Shown in pieces: positions 8,611 through 16,783 of a stretch of 64,000 nt of DNA; the stretch's first letter is position 1, and each line of letters starts with the position of its first letter. The notes beneath the pieces were generated by a model. That model did not search any database and was not told where the DNA came from. It saw only the letters and a program-made list of their open reading frames with translations. Origin of the DNA: Mesobacillus maritimus (GTDB lineage Bacteria; Bacillota; Bacilli; Bacillales; Cytobacillaceae); the NCBI RefSeq assembly GCF_019749255.1, contig NZ_JACWFH010000012.1, forward strand, positions 62,001-126,000. Reading direction: 5' to 3'. Both the position numbers and the translations under genes were made by a program.

Positions 8611-8733
8611 GATTGTCTAAAGAACAGTTTTTCATAGAATTGAATCTTCATATTATTGGGACCAGTATCCGCTTACATTCACAGGTGTTTGGATCCCTTA
8701 TCCTTGTAATGAAAAACTGTCTTTATCCTCCTT
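8611..8733 (-). promoter_or_regulatory. Leader hairpin separating Shine-Dalgarno from start codon
   Basis: Minus strand: AAGGAGGAT (8733-8725) is followed at once by a 16-bp stem arm (8724-8709), an 73-nt loop region, the complementary arm (8635-8619, one bulged A), then AGACAATC and the ATG. Removing the hairpin would leave exactly 8 nt between Shine-Dalgarno and start. There is no other ribosome binding site next to the ATG. Confidence 0.65.
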
Positions 8734-8772
8734 CCAATTTTGTACTCACGATTTCTATTATTTAAATTCATT

Positions 8773-8849
8773 ATGCAAACGCTTGCTTATTTACTTGTTA
8801 ATGATTTTACCACTAGCTTGTTAGTTTGTCTACTGAATTAACTAACTAA
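8773..8849 (-). promoter_or_regulatory. Candidate cre site and XylR-like operator
   Basis: ATGCAAACGCTTGCTT (8773-8788) resembles LacI-family/CcpA cre palindromes. TTAGTTTGT (8821-8829) and ACTAACTAA (8841-8849) form a dyad very like the half sites of the Bacillus XylR operator (TTAGTTTGT...ACAAACTAA), but with a slightly longer centre. Both lie upstream of the sugar symporter, as expected for xylose induction with glucose repression. Confidence 0.45.
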
Positions 8850-9215
8850 ATTAAGGACTCATCGGGGCTTAATACCAGTTCTGTAAAAGGTTGGAATAAC
8901 GGCGCTAGGACTGGGATTCACCATCTTTAGTTCGTTACCAAAGTCTCCAAATTTCAGGTATGGTGGGCCTCCCTAGTTGGATACTTCATCCTTATCTTAA
9001 TGGACTATTTTTCTATCAACTTTAGAAGAACAATACACCCTATCTCTTCTCTATAAAAGGCGACATCTGGAAGGAAGTCACCTCCTCATCCATTTTGAAT
9101 TTTTGATTCTAATCACAGAAAAGATCGCGGATCTGGCTTACTATAGAGCCATCGGAACATAATGGGGCTGGATTAGACCCCCTTTTGTACACACATAAAA
9201 AGCTATAGGAAAAAG
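8850..9215. other. Intergenic region without recognised features
   Basis: About 370 nt between the symporter control region and the cupredoxin lipoprotein. I see no open frame with a ribosome binding site, no terminator and no strong dyad. A promoter for the rightward gene must lie here but cannot be chosen confidently. Confidence 0.4.
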
Positions 9216-9228
9216 GAGACAGATCATA

Positions 9229-9660
9229 ATGAAAAAGCTTGGATTATTTTTAATCACTAGCGCATTAACATTAGCATTAGCAGCTTGCGGCGGAACAGAG
9301 GAAGAAGCGAGTACACCAGCAAGCGAAGAAACTCCCGCTACGCAACAAGAAGAAACAAGCACTGACACCGCAACAACAGCTTCTGATGCTGATTCATTTA
9401 CCATTACGGCAACAAACTGGGATTTCAGTTCCAATAATGAGTTGGTCATCAAGAAAGGCTCTACGGTTGAATTGAACTTAGTCAACAAAGAAGGCTTTCA
9501 TACAATAGCAAATGAAGAATTAGGAATCGAACTTACCGCTGACGCACCTGTAGAATTCACAGCTGATGCCGTAGGCGAATACGAATTAATATGTTCAACC
9601 GTTTGCGGTGCGATGGAAGATCATGAAGCGATGACGATTACCCTTAAAGTAGTCGAATAA
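9229..9660 (+). CDS. Cupredoxin-domain lipoprotein (CuA-like)
   Basis: 143 residues: lipoprotein signal with lipobox LALAAC, an acidic Thr/Ser/Glu linker (about 22-55), then a cupredoxin domain. Candidate copper ligands are His in KEGFHTIANE and the C-terminal CSTVCGAMEDHEAM. The pattern recalls the CuA site of cytochrome oxidase subunit II (C-x3-C-x3-H-x2-M), but here the second Cys and the His are six residues apart instead of four, so the site may differ. It is probably anchored outside the membrane and may carry or deliver copper or electrons. AAAAAGGAG precedes the ATG, and a terminator follows directly, so it is monocistronic. Confidence 0.85.
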   Translation: MKKLGLFLITSALTLALAACGGTEEEASTPASEETPATQQEETSTDTATTASDADSFTITATNWDFSSNNELVIKKGSTVELNLVNKEGFHTIANEELGIELTADAPVEFTADAVGEYELICSTVCGAMEDHEAMTITLKVVE

Positions 9661-9664
9661 AAAT

Positions 9665-9718
9665 AAAGCTAGCAGTTCTCCTTCCTTTCTGGAAGTTTGG
9701 CTGCTAGCTTTTTCTTTT
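9665..9718 (+). terminator. Terminator of the cupredoxin gene
   Basis: AAAGCTAGCAG (9665-9675) pairs with CTGCTAGCTTT (9701-9711), followed by a T-rich tail. A short inner hairpin sits in the loop. Confidence 0.9.
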
Positions 9719-9995
9719 CAATATCCTCACTAAATAAGGTTGGATGTATTCTCCACCTACCTCTAGAATATGTCGCACTCCATAGGATTTCCCTTATTCA
9801 CCTTACCACAAAGATAACTATTCTACCGATCTACAAATCCCTAAGACTCAGGCGTTGCCAACACCCAAACATTGAAATCACTCTAGTATGCCGCAAGAAC
9901 TAAAAGATTAAACTTTTGAATAAGCTATGTAAATGTTGTCCATACTTGAACTATGTTACTAGTTTTGGAATATAGGAGAAATGTAATTTGATAAC
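9719..9995. other. Intergenic region, no recognised feature
   Basis: AT-rich spacer of about 280 nt. Nothing beyond a likely promoter for the small gene at 10010 is expected here. Confidence 0.35.
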
Positions 9996-10009
9996 AAGGA
10001 GGATTAACT

Positions 10010-10195
10010 GTGAGCAAAGAGGAATTGAATAAGATTTTGGCCATAAAAAAGATGGATTTAGAGGAGTGCCAGTTAGAGCTTAATAGTCGTTATTATCCTA
10101 CTATCGTTAGAGTCGCCATGATGGAATATATAGCCATTCTTCAAGAGCAATTAGAACATTATAACGACCTTATCAATCGAGAAGAAATTGCTTAA
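10010..10195 (+). CDS. Small helical protein of unknown function
   Basis: 61 residues, GTG start 7 nt after a strong AAGGAGG (9996-10002). The sequence (MSKEELNKILAIKKMDLEEC...) is predicted to be two helices, with no membrane segment and no metal motif. Length and helix layout recall Spo0E-type phosphatases, but the SQxLD motif of that family is absent, so I do not assign it. It stands alone next to a repeat array. Confidence 0.6.
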   Translation: MSKEELNKILAIKKMDLEECQLELNSRYYPTIVRVAMMEYIAILQEQLEHYNDLINREEIA

Positions 10196-10304
10196 TTAAG
10201 CGGGCACCTTAACTAAGAAAAGAATTGATCTTCTATCCCTTCATTAATACTTTCAAATAACCTTAGTTTTTAAGATGCTATGCCTGTATGGCTACTCGTC
10301 TTGC

Positions 10305-10858
10305 TAGGGCGGATGAACACGATATCTTGCTTGGAATCCGCAAGAAACCTGCTTCATCATGCCGATGAAACCGATATCTTGCTTGGAATCGCCTGAAACC
10401 CGCTTCATCATGCCGATGAAGCCGATATCTTGCTGGGAATCCCCAAGAAACCCGCTTCATCATGCCTATGAAACCGAAATCTTGCTGGGAATCGCCATGA
10501 AACCCGCTTCATCATGCCGATGAAGCCGATATCTTACTGGGATTGCCAAGAAACCCGTTTCATCATGCCTATGAAACCGAAATCTTGCTGGGAATCGCCA
10601 TGAAACCCGACTCATCATGCCGATGAAGCCGATATCTTACTGGGATTTGCCAAGAAACCTGCTTCATCATGCCTATGAAGCCGATATCTTGCTGGGAATC
10701 GCCATGAAACCCGCATCATCATACCTATGAAACCGAAATCTGCTGGGAATCCCCAAGAAACCTGCTTCATCATGCCGATGAAGCCGATATCTTGCTTGGA
10801 ATCGCCAGAAACTCGCTTCATCATGCCGATGAAGCCGATATCTTGCTTGGAAGTAACG
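10305..10858 (-). repeat. Tandem array of about ten 52-bp hairpin repeats (array 1)
   Basis: Ten to eleven imperfect copies of a 51-54 bp unit. Read on the minus strand, each has GATTCC(C)AGCAAGATATCGG, then a hairpin GCTTCATC-GGCAT-GATGAAGC, then GGGTTTCTTGG. Some copies change both arms together (GTTTCAT with ATGAAAC). Open frames across the array (rich in DIGFIGMMKRVS) are repeat artefacts. A second array of the same family lies at 42945-43195 in the opposite orientation. Confidence 0.85.
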
Positions 10859-11134
10859 TATTCAGTAGTCTTGAACCGTCTCATATGTACCATGTGATAT
10901 ACTAATGGCTGAGGGGCGTCATCTGACGCCCACTCTAACCCTCTCTCCCATGATTTTGCTTTAAAAAGGAATTACCCCTATAGTTTACATACTCCTACAT
11001 CAGTATAAGTAGACCCTCTCTCTTTTAGGCCTATCTATTCTCCTAGAATATCTTCCTCTCAATCTATTCATTAAACGTTTGATTAGTTTCCCTTTGATAT
11101 GACCACATTCCTAGAGCTCTACCCCCAAGTAAAA
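10859..11134. other. Intergenic region after repeat array
   Basis: Short GAGGGGCGTC/GACGCCC-type dyad near 10910-10932, otherwise AT-rich sequence with no gene. Confidence 0.3.
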
Positions 11135-11166
11135 ATAAAACCCGTAGGCTCGCCCTACCGGTTTTA
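11135..11166 (-). terminator. Terminator downstream of acyltransferase gene
   Basis: Stem AAAACC(G/C)GTAGG pairing across CTCGC, with a U-rich tail on the minus strand (TTTTATTTTT). It reads correctly for the leftward acyltransferase at 11280. Confidence 0.75.
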
Positions 11167-11248
11167 TCATCCTAAAATATCTTATCCTTGAAATAAAAAG
11201 AGTTTCAGCATTAAAAGTTTCCTCCAAATTTCCACCCTATCAACAACC

Positions 11249-11276
11249 AGGACAAGGTGCCTGTCCCCTTGTCCCG
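11249..11276. repeat. Short palindromic intergenic repeat, type A
   Basis: GGACAAGGTGCCTGTCCCCT followed by TGTCCC: GGGACA and TGTCCC arms around a GGTGCC core. It is one of about ten copies in this window, all between genes. Confidence 0.75.
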
Positions 11277-11279
11277 GGG

Positions 11280-12299
11280 CTAAACCAACATACCCTTCTT
11301 GAATTTCTGAATATACCGATAGGATAGATAAGACAGTGTAAAGACAAGGAATGTATCGGTCATGTTCCAAATAAGGAAATGACCGATGTTTTTCAGTCCC
11401 AAAGTGTTAACGGCTAAATCGACTAGATCAATAAATAATACATGAATCGCATAGATTCCTAAGGCGTTTCCACCAATTTTTGATATCCATAACCCTTTCC
11501 CGAGCTGAGGATGCTGGATGGTTAGTGAAAACAAAAAGACCGTTAGAAATATAGTGGATAGAAAGTATTCTCCATGTTTGGCATCTAATCCTTTTTCGAG
11601 AAAGTATCCTTCTGCGACCTGTAGAACAAGGAAGAAGCAGAACAGGTAAAGGGAAGTCTTCATCGAAACATCTCGATACTGTTTGAAAGGAGATGCATGG
11701 GCAAACCAGAATCCAAGGGTGGTGTAAAACAAGCCAATGAAGAAGGCATCCCGTGTTGTCCTTACTGTCAATTCATAGAATATAGAATAAGACTGTCCAA
11801 AAAGACCTAGTAAATTGAAACATAGAGCGGCGATTAATAAGAGCGTAATTTTATTCATCCTGAAAAATAGATAAAGCACCGAAACGCTCCATACTAGCGC
11901 GATCACAAACCACAATTGATACCCGCTTGTTCCTTGACCATAATAAACCAAATCTAAAGGTGTGAATTGGCCAAGATATTTCGAAAGTTCCGCTCTCACG
12001 TTTCCACCCGCTAAGACTATCCTCAAAACATCATATAAAAAATAGAACAGAAACCAGCTTGCATAGATTTTTACTATTTTAATGACGTACTTTTTAAAAT
12101 AGGTGTAAGAGGTTGGATTATTGATCACTTTAATCCCAAACAAATAGCCAGAAGCGGCAAAAAAATAAGGAACCGCAAATCTTGAAAGATTATCAAGCAT
12201 AAAGTAGCCAAACTTTGTATCTACAGGAAACGTATGAATAATGACAACCGCCAAAATAGCAAAAAACTTGATAAAATCAACCGCATAGTTTCGATTCAT
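11280..12299 (-). CDS. Membrane acyltransferase, acyltransferase-3 family
   Basis: 339 residues with about ten membrane helices. The start NYAVDFIKFFAILAVVIIHT holds the conserved His of acyltransferase-3 proteins in helix 1, and FAVPYFFAASGYLFG follows in helix 2. The family transfers acetyl or other acyl groups to extracytoplasmic sugars or peptides. GAGGA lies upstream of the ATG. It ends close to a type A repeat and a terminator. There is no operon partner. It might modify the wall or matrix polysaccharide made by genes elsewhere in the window, but nothing in the sequence shows the substrate. Confidence 0.85.
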   Translation of the reverse strand: MNRNYAVDFIKFFAILAVVIIHTFPVDTKFGYFMLDNLSRFAVPYFFAASGYLFGIKVINNPTSYTYFKKYVIKIVKIYASWFLFYFLYDVLRIVLAGGNVRAELSKYLGQFTPLDLVYYGQGTSGYQLWFVIALVWSVSVLYLFFRMNKITLLLIAALCFNLLGLFGQSYSIFYELTVRTTRDAFFIGLFYTTLGFWFAHASPFKQYRDVSMKTSLYLFCFFLVLQVAEGYFLEKGLDAKHGEYFLSTIFLTVFLFSLTIQHPQLGKGLWISKIGGNALGIYAIHVLFIDLVDLAVNTLGLKNIGHFLIWNMTDTFLVFTLSYLSYRYIQKFKKGMLV

Positions 12300-12662
12300 T
12301 ACTCGGTCCTCGTACCTTTATGACTTTTCTTTATTATTTCCTTTTACAAGAAACATTATGTTATGAGAAGAGAAAAAAGGTCAAACTTCTTCATGCTATA
12401 TTGTTGTTCGCCCTGATAAAACCCACCACCCGTTGCTGTATCAAAAGTGGGAAGAATCATGCAAGAACGAATTGGATGGTTCAAGCATCTGTTGGCATTT
12501 GGAATAAAGAACGCCATCTTAATAGGGATGATTTTATTCATTGGACTCAATCAAAATCCCAACCTTTAATGTCTATTCCAAAAATTAGTTCTACTAAGAT
12601 TCAGCTGTACCATTAGACCTTCCCTGCGGCCACTGATATAACTAGTGGAGGGAAAAAAACAT
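12300..12662. other. Intergenic region, possible gene remnant
   Basis: No convincing gene. A 36-codon frame at 12459-12569 (+) encodes a short basic start and one membrane helix (KNAILIGMILFIGL) with a weak GTGGGAAG upstream. It could be a remnant or a very small membrane protein. A dyad near 12617-12653 is not followed by a T-run. Confidence 0.25.
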
Positions 12663-13250
12663 TCACTTTTTCTCTGCATAGATAATATATCTTTGTGGGG
12701 CATTGCCAATATATCCAAAAGGATAACAAGTTGTGAGGATAAGTTCCTCTTTTTCCTTTTGTAGCGTAATAATACTCCTGTCATCAGCATCAACTATCTT
12801 TGTGTCCACTATTTCATAGCTAAAGGTACCGTTTGCAAGATCCAAAATTAATTCATCGCCAAACTCCAACTCTCCCAATCTTTGAAAAACCGTATCACGA
12901 TGTCCTGAAAGAACGATTTGGCCATTGTCCCCTGGATAGGATGACCCTTTATAATGCCCTACTCCTTTTTCCAAGTCATCAGGGTTAGTCCCTTCAACTA
13001 CTGCAAGTTCAGAAGATACACTAGGGATAGACAATACCCCGATAACTTCCCCGTTATTGGCTGATACCTGCCCTTCCCTATCAGACTCTTCTTCATTAGT
13101 CTTAGTTCCCTCAGCAACTACTTTCCTTGCTTTTAAAATGGACTCTTCTGACTGGGATATTGAATCGAAAATTTCCCAACCAGCATACCCTATGATTCCT
13201 ACACCTAATAGGATAATAAGGGTGGCGATAAGTTTTTGGTACATGTGCAT
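12663..13250 (-). CDS. Class D sortase
   Basis: 195 residues: one N-terminal membrane helix (about 5-25), a short acidic linker, then the sortase beta barrel. Catalytic His is in VLSGHRDTVF, Cys in LTTCYPF and Arg in APQRYI. Class D sortases of Bacillus cut LPNTA-type signals and attach proteins to the wall. The gene lies directly downstream of an LPNTA protein (13330-14361), and two more LPNTA proteins follow within 14 kb, so these are its likely substrates. GGAGGAGAGG precedes two in-frame ATGs (13250 and 13244). The terminator between substrate and sortase would keep sortase levels low. Confidence 0.92.
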   Translation of the reverse strand: MHMYQKLIATLIILLGVGIIGYAGWEIFDSISQSEESILKARKVVAEGTKTNEEESDREGQVSANNGEVIGVLSIPSVSSELAVVEGTNPDDLEKGVGHYKGSSYPGDNGQIVLSGHRDTVFQRLGELEFGDELILDLANGTFSYEIVDTKIVDADDRSIITLQKEKEELILTTCYPFGYIGNAPQRYIIYAEKK

Positions 13251-13271
13251 CCTCTCCTCCCTAGTATTAAA

Positions 13272-13304
13272 TAAAAAAATCCCCCTCATAACACCAAGGG
13301 GGAT
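13272..13304 (-). terminator. Terminator/attenuator between wall protein and sortase genes
   Basis: ATCCCCC (13279-13285) pairs with GGGGGAT (13298-13304). On the leftward transcript the stem is followed by a run of U (13279-13272). Confidence 0.85.
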
Positions 13305-13329
13305 GAATTCATGTTTTATATAGTAGGTA

Positions 13330-14361
13330 TTAAGCTCTTTTCGTTCTTGAAATGAACAATAGTGCTCCACCCATAACAGTTACTAATAAACCTAATGCTA
13401 ACAGATTAAAGTTGTTAGTTGCTGTATTAGGTAATTCATTTCCTTCACTTGTTTCAGAAGTTGTAGTAGTTGTAGTACCTGTAGCTTCTACATTCGAACC
13501 ATTCTTACCAGAATTAGTTTCGTTAGAAGCGCCATTATCTCCAGACCCTGCTTTGTCAGTTTGATTGTTCGTGGACGCAGGAGCTTGAGTATTATTATTA
13601 GCAATTGCTACTTCAAACACTCCGTAAGCACTAAAATGTGATACCTCTACCCATACTTCACCTGTAGTTGAGTCAAACTTAATAGGCTGGTAATATTCGT
13701 TTGTTCTTTCACCATCTACAATATAATAAACTTTCAAATCATTCCAATTTGTTACTTTAGATGGATCAATGACAAATTTAAGGGTTACTGGTTCGTCGAA
13801 TTTGCTGATGTATTTCCCATCGGCTGTTAAAATAGAAAAATCATATGTAGCTAAAGAACCATCAACAGTAATCTTATTTACATTAACTGTTACTTCTTCA
13901 GCACCTTTTAGTAGAGAAATAGGAATCGTGACTTCAACGTTTCCTGTAACCACTAGAGGTTTTCCAGACTCGCGAAGATCATTTAGTTGTTCGCTAGTAT
14001 AAGTTTCACTGAAATAAACGACATCTGTTACTCCGTATACGTCCTCTGTTACTCCGTATACGTCTTCTGTTACTCCGTATACGTCTTCTGTTACTCCGTA
14101 TACGTCTTCTGTTACTCCGTATACGTCTTCTGTTACTCCGTATACATCTTCTGTTACTCCGTATACATCTTCTGTTACTCCGTATACGTCTTCTCTTACA
14201 TCGTATACGTCTTCTCTTACATCGTATACGTCCCCTCTTACAAATTCTACAGCCGCTTCATCTTGAGCATTCAGTTCAGCTGCACTTGTGTTGGTAGCAA
14301 TCGGAGCAAATAAAAGAGTGAATGCTGCCATACCGCTTAAAAATGATAGTTTTTTTCTCAT
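13330..14361 (-). CDS. LPNTA wall-anchored protein with 7-residue tandem repeats
   Basis: 343 residues: signal peptide (to about NTSAA), ten tandem copies of a seven-residue unit (first RGDVYDV and REDVYDV, then eight of EDVYGVT; residues about 41-115), a folded domain (about 118-255), a Ser/Thr/Asn-rich linker, and a sorting signal LPNTA with hydrophobic helix and basic tail (RTKRA). The folded domain shares the FxEPVTLxF...LKVxY...HFSxYxVFE pattern with the domain before LPNTA in the pectinesterase protein, so both use the same wall-proximal module. The repeat is unlike known adhesin repeats I can name. The next gene is the sortase. Confidence 0.88.
   Translation of the reverse strand: MRKKLSFLSGMAAFTLLFAPIATNTSAAELNAQDEAAVEFVRGDVYDVREDVYDVREDVYGVTEDVYGVTEDVYGVTEDVYGVTEDVYGVTEDVYGVTEDVYGVTEDVYGVTDVVYFSETYTSEQLNDLRESGKPLVVTGNVEVTIPISLLKGAEEVTVNVNKITVDGSLATYDFSILTADGKYISKFDEPVTLKFVIDPSKVTNWNDLKVYYIVDGERTNEYYQPIKFDSTTGEVWVEVSHFSAYGVFEVAIANNNTQAPASTNNQTDKAGSGDNGASNETNSGKNGSNVEATGTTTTTTSETSEGNELPNTATNNFNLLALGLLVTVMGGALLFISRTKRA
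14028..14234 (-). repeat. 21-bp tandem coding repeats
   Basis: About ten in-frame 21-bp units (GTATACGTCTTCTGTTACTCC on the plus strand). They are almost identical at the DNA level, the main variation being GTATACGTC versus GTATACATC. This indicates recent expansion, and copy number likely varies between strains. Confidence 0.9.
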
Positions 14362-14500
14362 TTTCTTTCCATTTCCTCCTATATTATGTTTTTATGTTAG
14401 GAAGTTAATACTACTATTATTATAGTAATAGTACTAATTACCTAAACACCTATATTAATATAACTTATTTTTCCCAGTAAGTCTAATATTTTTTACCAAA
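14362..14500 (-). promoter_or_regulatory. Promoter region of the 7-residue-repeat protein
   Basis: TAGGAGG is 13 nt before the ATG, with GGAAAG closer. Upstream, minus-strand TACTATAATA within the dyad ACTATTA-CTATAATAGT-like sequence (about 14409-14432) is a plausible -10 region. A second dyad TATATTAATATA lies near 14451-14462. Confidence 0.4.
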
Positions 14501-16762
14501 TTATGCAGTAATTCCCTTAATTTTATAAATTAGGTTTTTTAAATCGTTTCTATTATTACTTTTTTCATATAACTCCTTTGCTTTCTCCACTTCTCCTATT
14601 TTCTCAAAAGATAATATGGCTATTGCAGTTGTTTTCATATCTGGTTCAGCCATCTTGTCTATAATCACTAAACTATCACTGTATTGATTTAAAAGGTAAA
14701 AGGATAATGCTGCATGATAATAAACTTCATTAGAGACAACAAAATCACGACTATTTTGTGACTTACTTAATTTTTTACCAAGTACTGTTTTATGCCAATA
14801 AATCATTTGCTCGTAATCTCGTATAGCGGATTTCGCCATTTCCCTAGACCATTTTTGATCTTCTTTTAGATGTGTAACAGCAAAACCAGTCTTCGTCTTA
14901 ATACTGTCTTCATAAAGCTTTGTATTATAGTGATCTACCATTAAGGCGGAATCGAATAGGTCAATTGTTTGCAAAGTAAACTCAGCCTTTCCTGCTATTA
15001 AAGCTGCCTTATGCAGTACAGACGAGTTTCTAGGCTCGAGCGCTGTCACTTTATTCACCAAATGGTGAATTTCCATATAATAATCTTTTTCTGGGGTATT
15101 TTTCATAGCAGAAATATAGGTTTCCGCAAGAAAGAATCTATATTTTGTTTGGGTAGGATGGTATTTAGTTGCCTTTTCCGCTAACTCTATACGCTCAGGA
15201 TACGTTCTAGCTTGCTTTGCTTGTTCATAAGACTGAGCAGCAATCATAAATCGATATGAAAAGACAATATTTAAAAGTAAAAGCAAACATAATATAACCG
15301 GAACAAAATGGTTTAAATTTATTTTGGTTGGAAAACTACTAAACTCTCTTTTTAATTGCGGCAGTGGAGTTGGTAGTCCTAAGACAAATAGCCATAAGAC
15401 AATAAACCAAACGGTACTATATGAAAAATTAAAATCAATAAAACTATGAAAAATCACAGATAATAAACCTAAAATCACAGCAACATTGAGAGAACGTTCT
15501 TTTGACTTTCTATAGTGACAAAATACGGAATATAACAAGAATCCAAATGTAACAAGATAGGAGAGAACCCCAATAGTACCCGTGTTGATAAGCCACTCGG
15601 CATAGCCGTTATGAATTTTATTCGATACATACGGGTTTTGTTGATAATTCTTATACCCCGCAGCCCACCCCTCACCTCCAAATCCAAATAGTGGAGATTC
15701 CTTACTCATTTCAATTGCGTCTTCAAGAAAAGTAATCCGTTCTACGGCTGTTGAGGTGGTTAGACTTATACTCTCGACTCTCTCTTGAAGAGTATGAGGT
15801 AAGCTGCGATAGATCAATCCTTGATTAGTCACGTCGGCCAGTCCAGCCAGCCCGAAAATAACGAACAAACTAGGCAAAAGGAAACGCAGTTGTTCCCTGT
15901 TAACCCAAGGTAGCATTGATATTTTTTTTACCATCGTATATTTAAACAGGTAAATCGCAAACGCCGATAGTAGGATCATCCCAACAAGAACCCACAAACC
16001 AGGAGAAGCCTTCTTCTCCGCTACTCCTTGTAAAATAGACCTGTAAACGAAATATGAAGTTCCGATACTAATGAGGGAATACACAATATATTCAACCTGT
16101 TTTTTCATTGAAAACAAGATTAGTCCGATAAACCATACAATTGGCAGAACTAACATCATCCCCCTGGAATAGGAGTAGATAAAACTAACAAAAAATGGAA
16201 CGAGAGGGACTGAATAGAGCATTAAATCTCTTATTTTCAGTTTTTCCTTTGTAAGGTGGACAAGAGAATAAATAAAGAAAAGGCCCATCACCATGCCAAA
16301 GGTATTTGGATATTGAAAAACCCCTGCAAACCTCCCTGCAACCATCGATTGATGAAAATCAAAAAGTCTGTAAAAACAACCAAACATAAAGAAGGAAAGC
16401 CAAATTCCCGTTAGTTGAAAGACAAAAGGCATCCATTTCTTGATTTTATGATTATGTGAGACCCAGTAAAGAAGGAGAAAAAAAACAGCATAAGTAATCC
16501 ATTTAGAAGCAGTCTCCCATGCCCCTCTCGGAGTCTCAGCAAATGGAATTGAAATGAGATTACATAAAGGTAAAAGGAGAATAATCCAAGTCCTTTTTGC
16601 ACCGAACCCTTCTTTCCTTATGAGAGAACTTAGAAAATAAAGGATATATAACACCGAAATCAAAATACTTAAGCCGTAGAAATCATCTGTAAAATACAAC
16701 CCTCTTTCATAGGGCGAAAAAATAAAAATAGCTGCCAAAAAAATAAAAACAAACCATTGCAT
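14501..16762 (-). CDS. O-antigen-ligase-family membrane protein with TPR-like C terminus
   Basis: About 753 residues. The first ~500 residues hold some twelve membrane helices with a large loop containing the Wzy_C-type region (FGFGGEGWAAGYKNYQQNPY and HNGYAEWLINTG). The last ~230 residues are soluble and helical, TPR-like (YEQAKQARTYPERIELAEKA...). Family members join or polymerise glycans on the outer membrane face. In Gram-positives they serve capsules or wall polymers. The start at 16762 has GGAGG 7 nt upstream; an in-frame ATG at 16780 lacks one. It follows the penicillin-binding protein gene by about 20 nt, so the two form an operon and probably act on the same wall glycan. Confidence 0.85.
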   Translation of the reverse strand: MQWFVFIFLAAIFIFSPYERGLYFTDDFYGLSILISVLYILYFLSSLIRKEGFGAKRTWIILLLPLCNLISIPFAETPRGAWETASKWITYAVFFLLLYWVSHNHKIKKWMPFVFQLTGIWLSFFMFGCFYRLFDFHQSMVAGRFAGVFQYPNTFGMVMGLFFIYSLVHLTKEKLKIRDLMLYSVPLVPFFVSFIYSYSRGMMLVLPIVWFIGLILFSMKKQVEYIVYSLISIGTSYFVYRSILQGVAEKKASPGLWVLVGMILLSAFAIYLFKYTMVKKISMLPWVNREQLRFLLPSLFVIFGLAGLADVTNQGLIYRSLPHTLQERVESISLTTSTAVERITFLEDAIEMSKESPLFGFGGEGWAAGYKNYQQNPYVSNKIHNGYAEWLINTGTIGVLSYLVTFGFLLYSVFCHYRKSKERSLNVAVILGLLSVIFHSFIDFNFSYSTVWFIVLWLFVLGLPTPLPQLKREFSSFPTKINLNHFVPVILCLLLLLNIVFSYRFMIAAQSYEQAKQARTYPERIELAEKATKYHPTQTKYRFFLAETYISAMKNTPEKDYYMEIHHLVNKVTALEPRNSSVLHKAALIAGKAEFTLQTIDLFDSALMVDHYNTKLYEDSIKTKTGFAVTHLKEDQKWSREMAKSAIRDYEQMIYWHKTVLGKKLSKSQNSRDFVVSNEVYYHAALSFYLLNQYSDSLVIIDKMAEPDMKTTAIAILSFEKIGEVEKAKELYEKSNNRNDLKNLIYKIKGITA

Positions 16763-16783
16763 ACAAAATCCTCCGGACATTCT

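Noticed and set aside
10010-10195. Spo0E-like phosphatase
   Set aside because: Size and helices fit, but the SQxLD motif is missing.
10305-10858. CRISPR array
   Set aside because: Units are imperfect over their whole length, with no constant repeat plus unique equal-length spacers, and no cas genes are present. The same applies to 39160-39600 and 42945-43195.
10278-10893. Open frames of 61 and 92 codons inside repeat array 1
   Set aside because: They are reading frames through non-coding 52-bp repeats, change frame where unit length varies, and have no ribosome binding site.
12320-12616. 98-codon frame between acyltransferase and sortase
   Set aside because: No ribosome binding site, no recognisable domain, and composition unlike neighbouring genes.
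13987-14313. 108-codon plus-strand frame rich in CYSVYV
   Set aside because: Antisense shadow of the 21-bp coding repeats.
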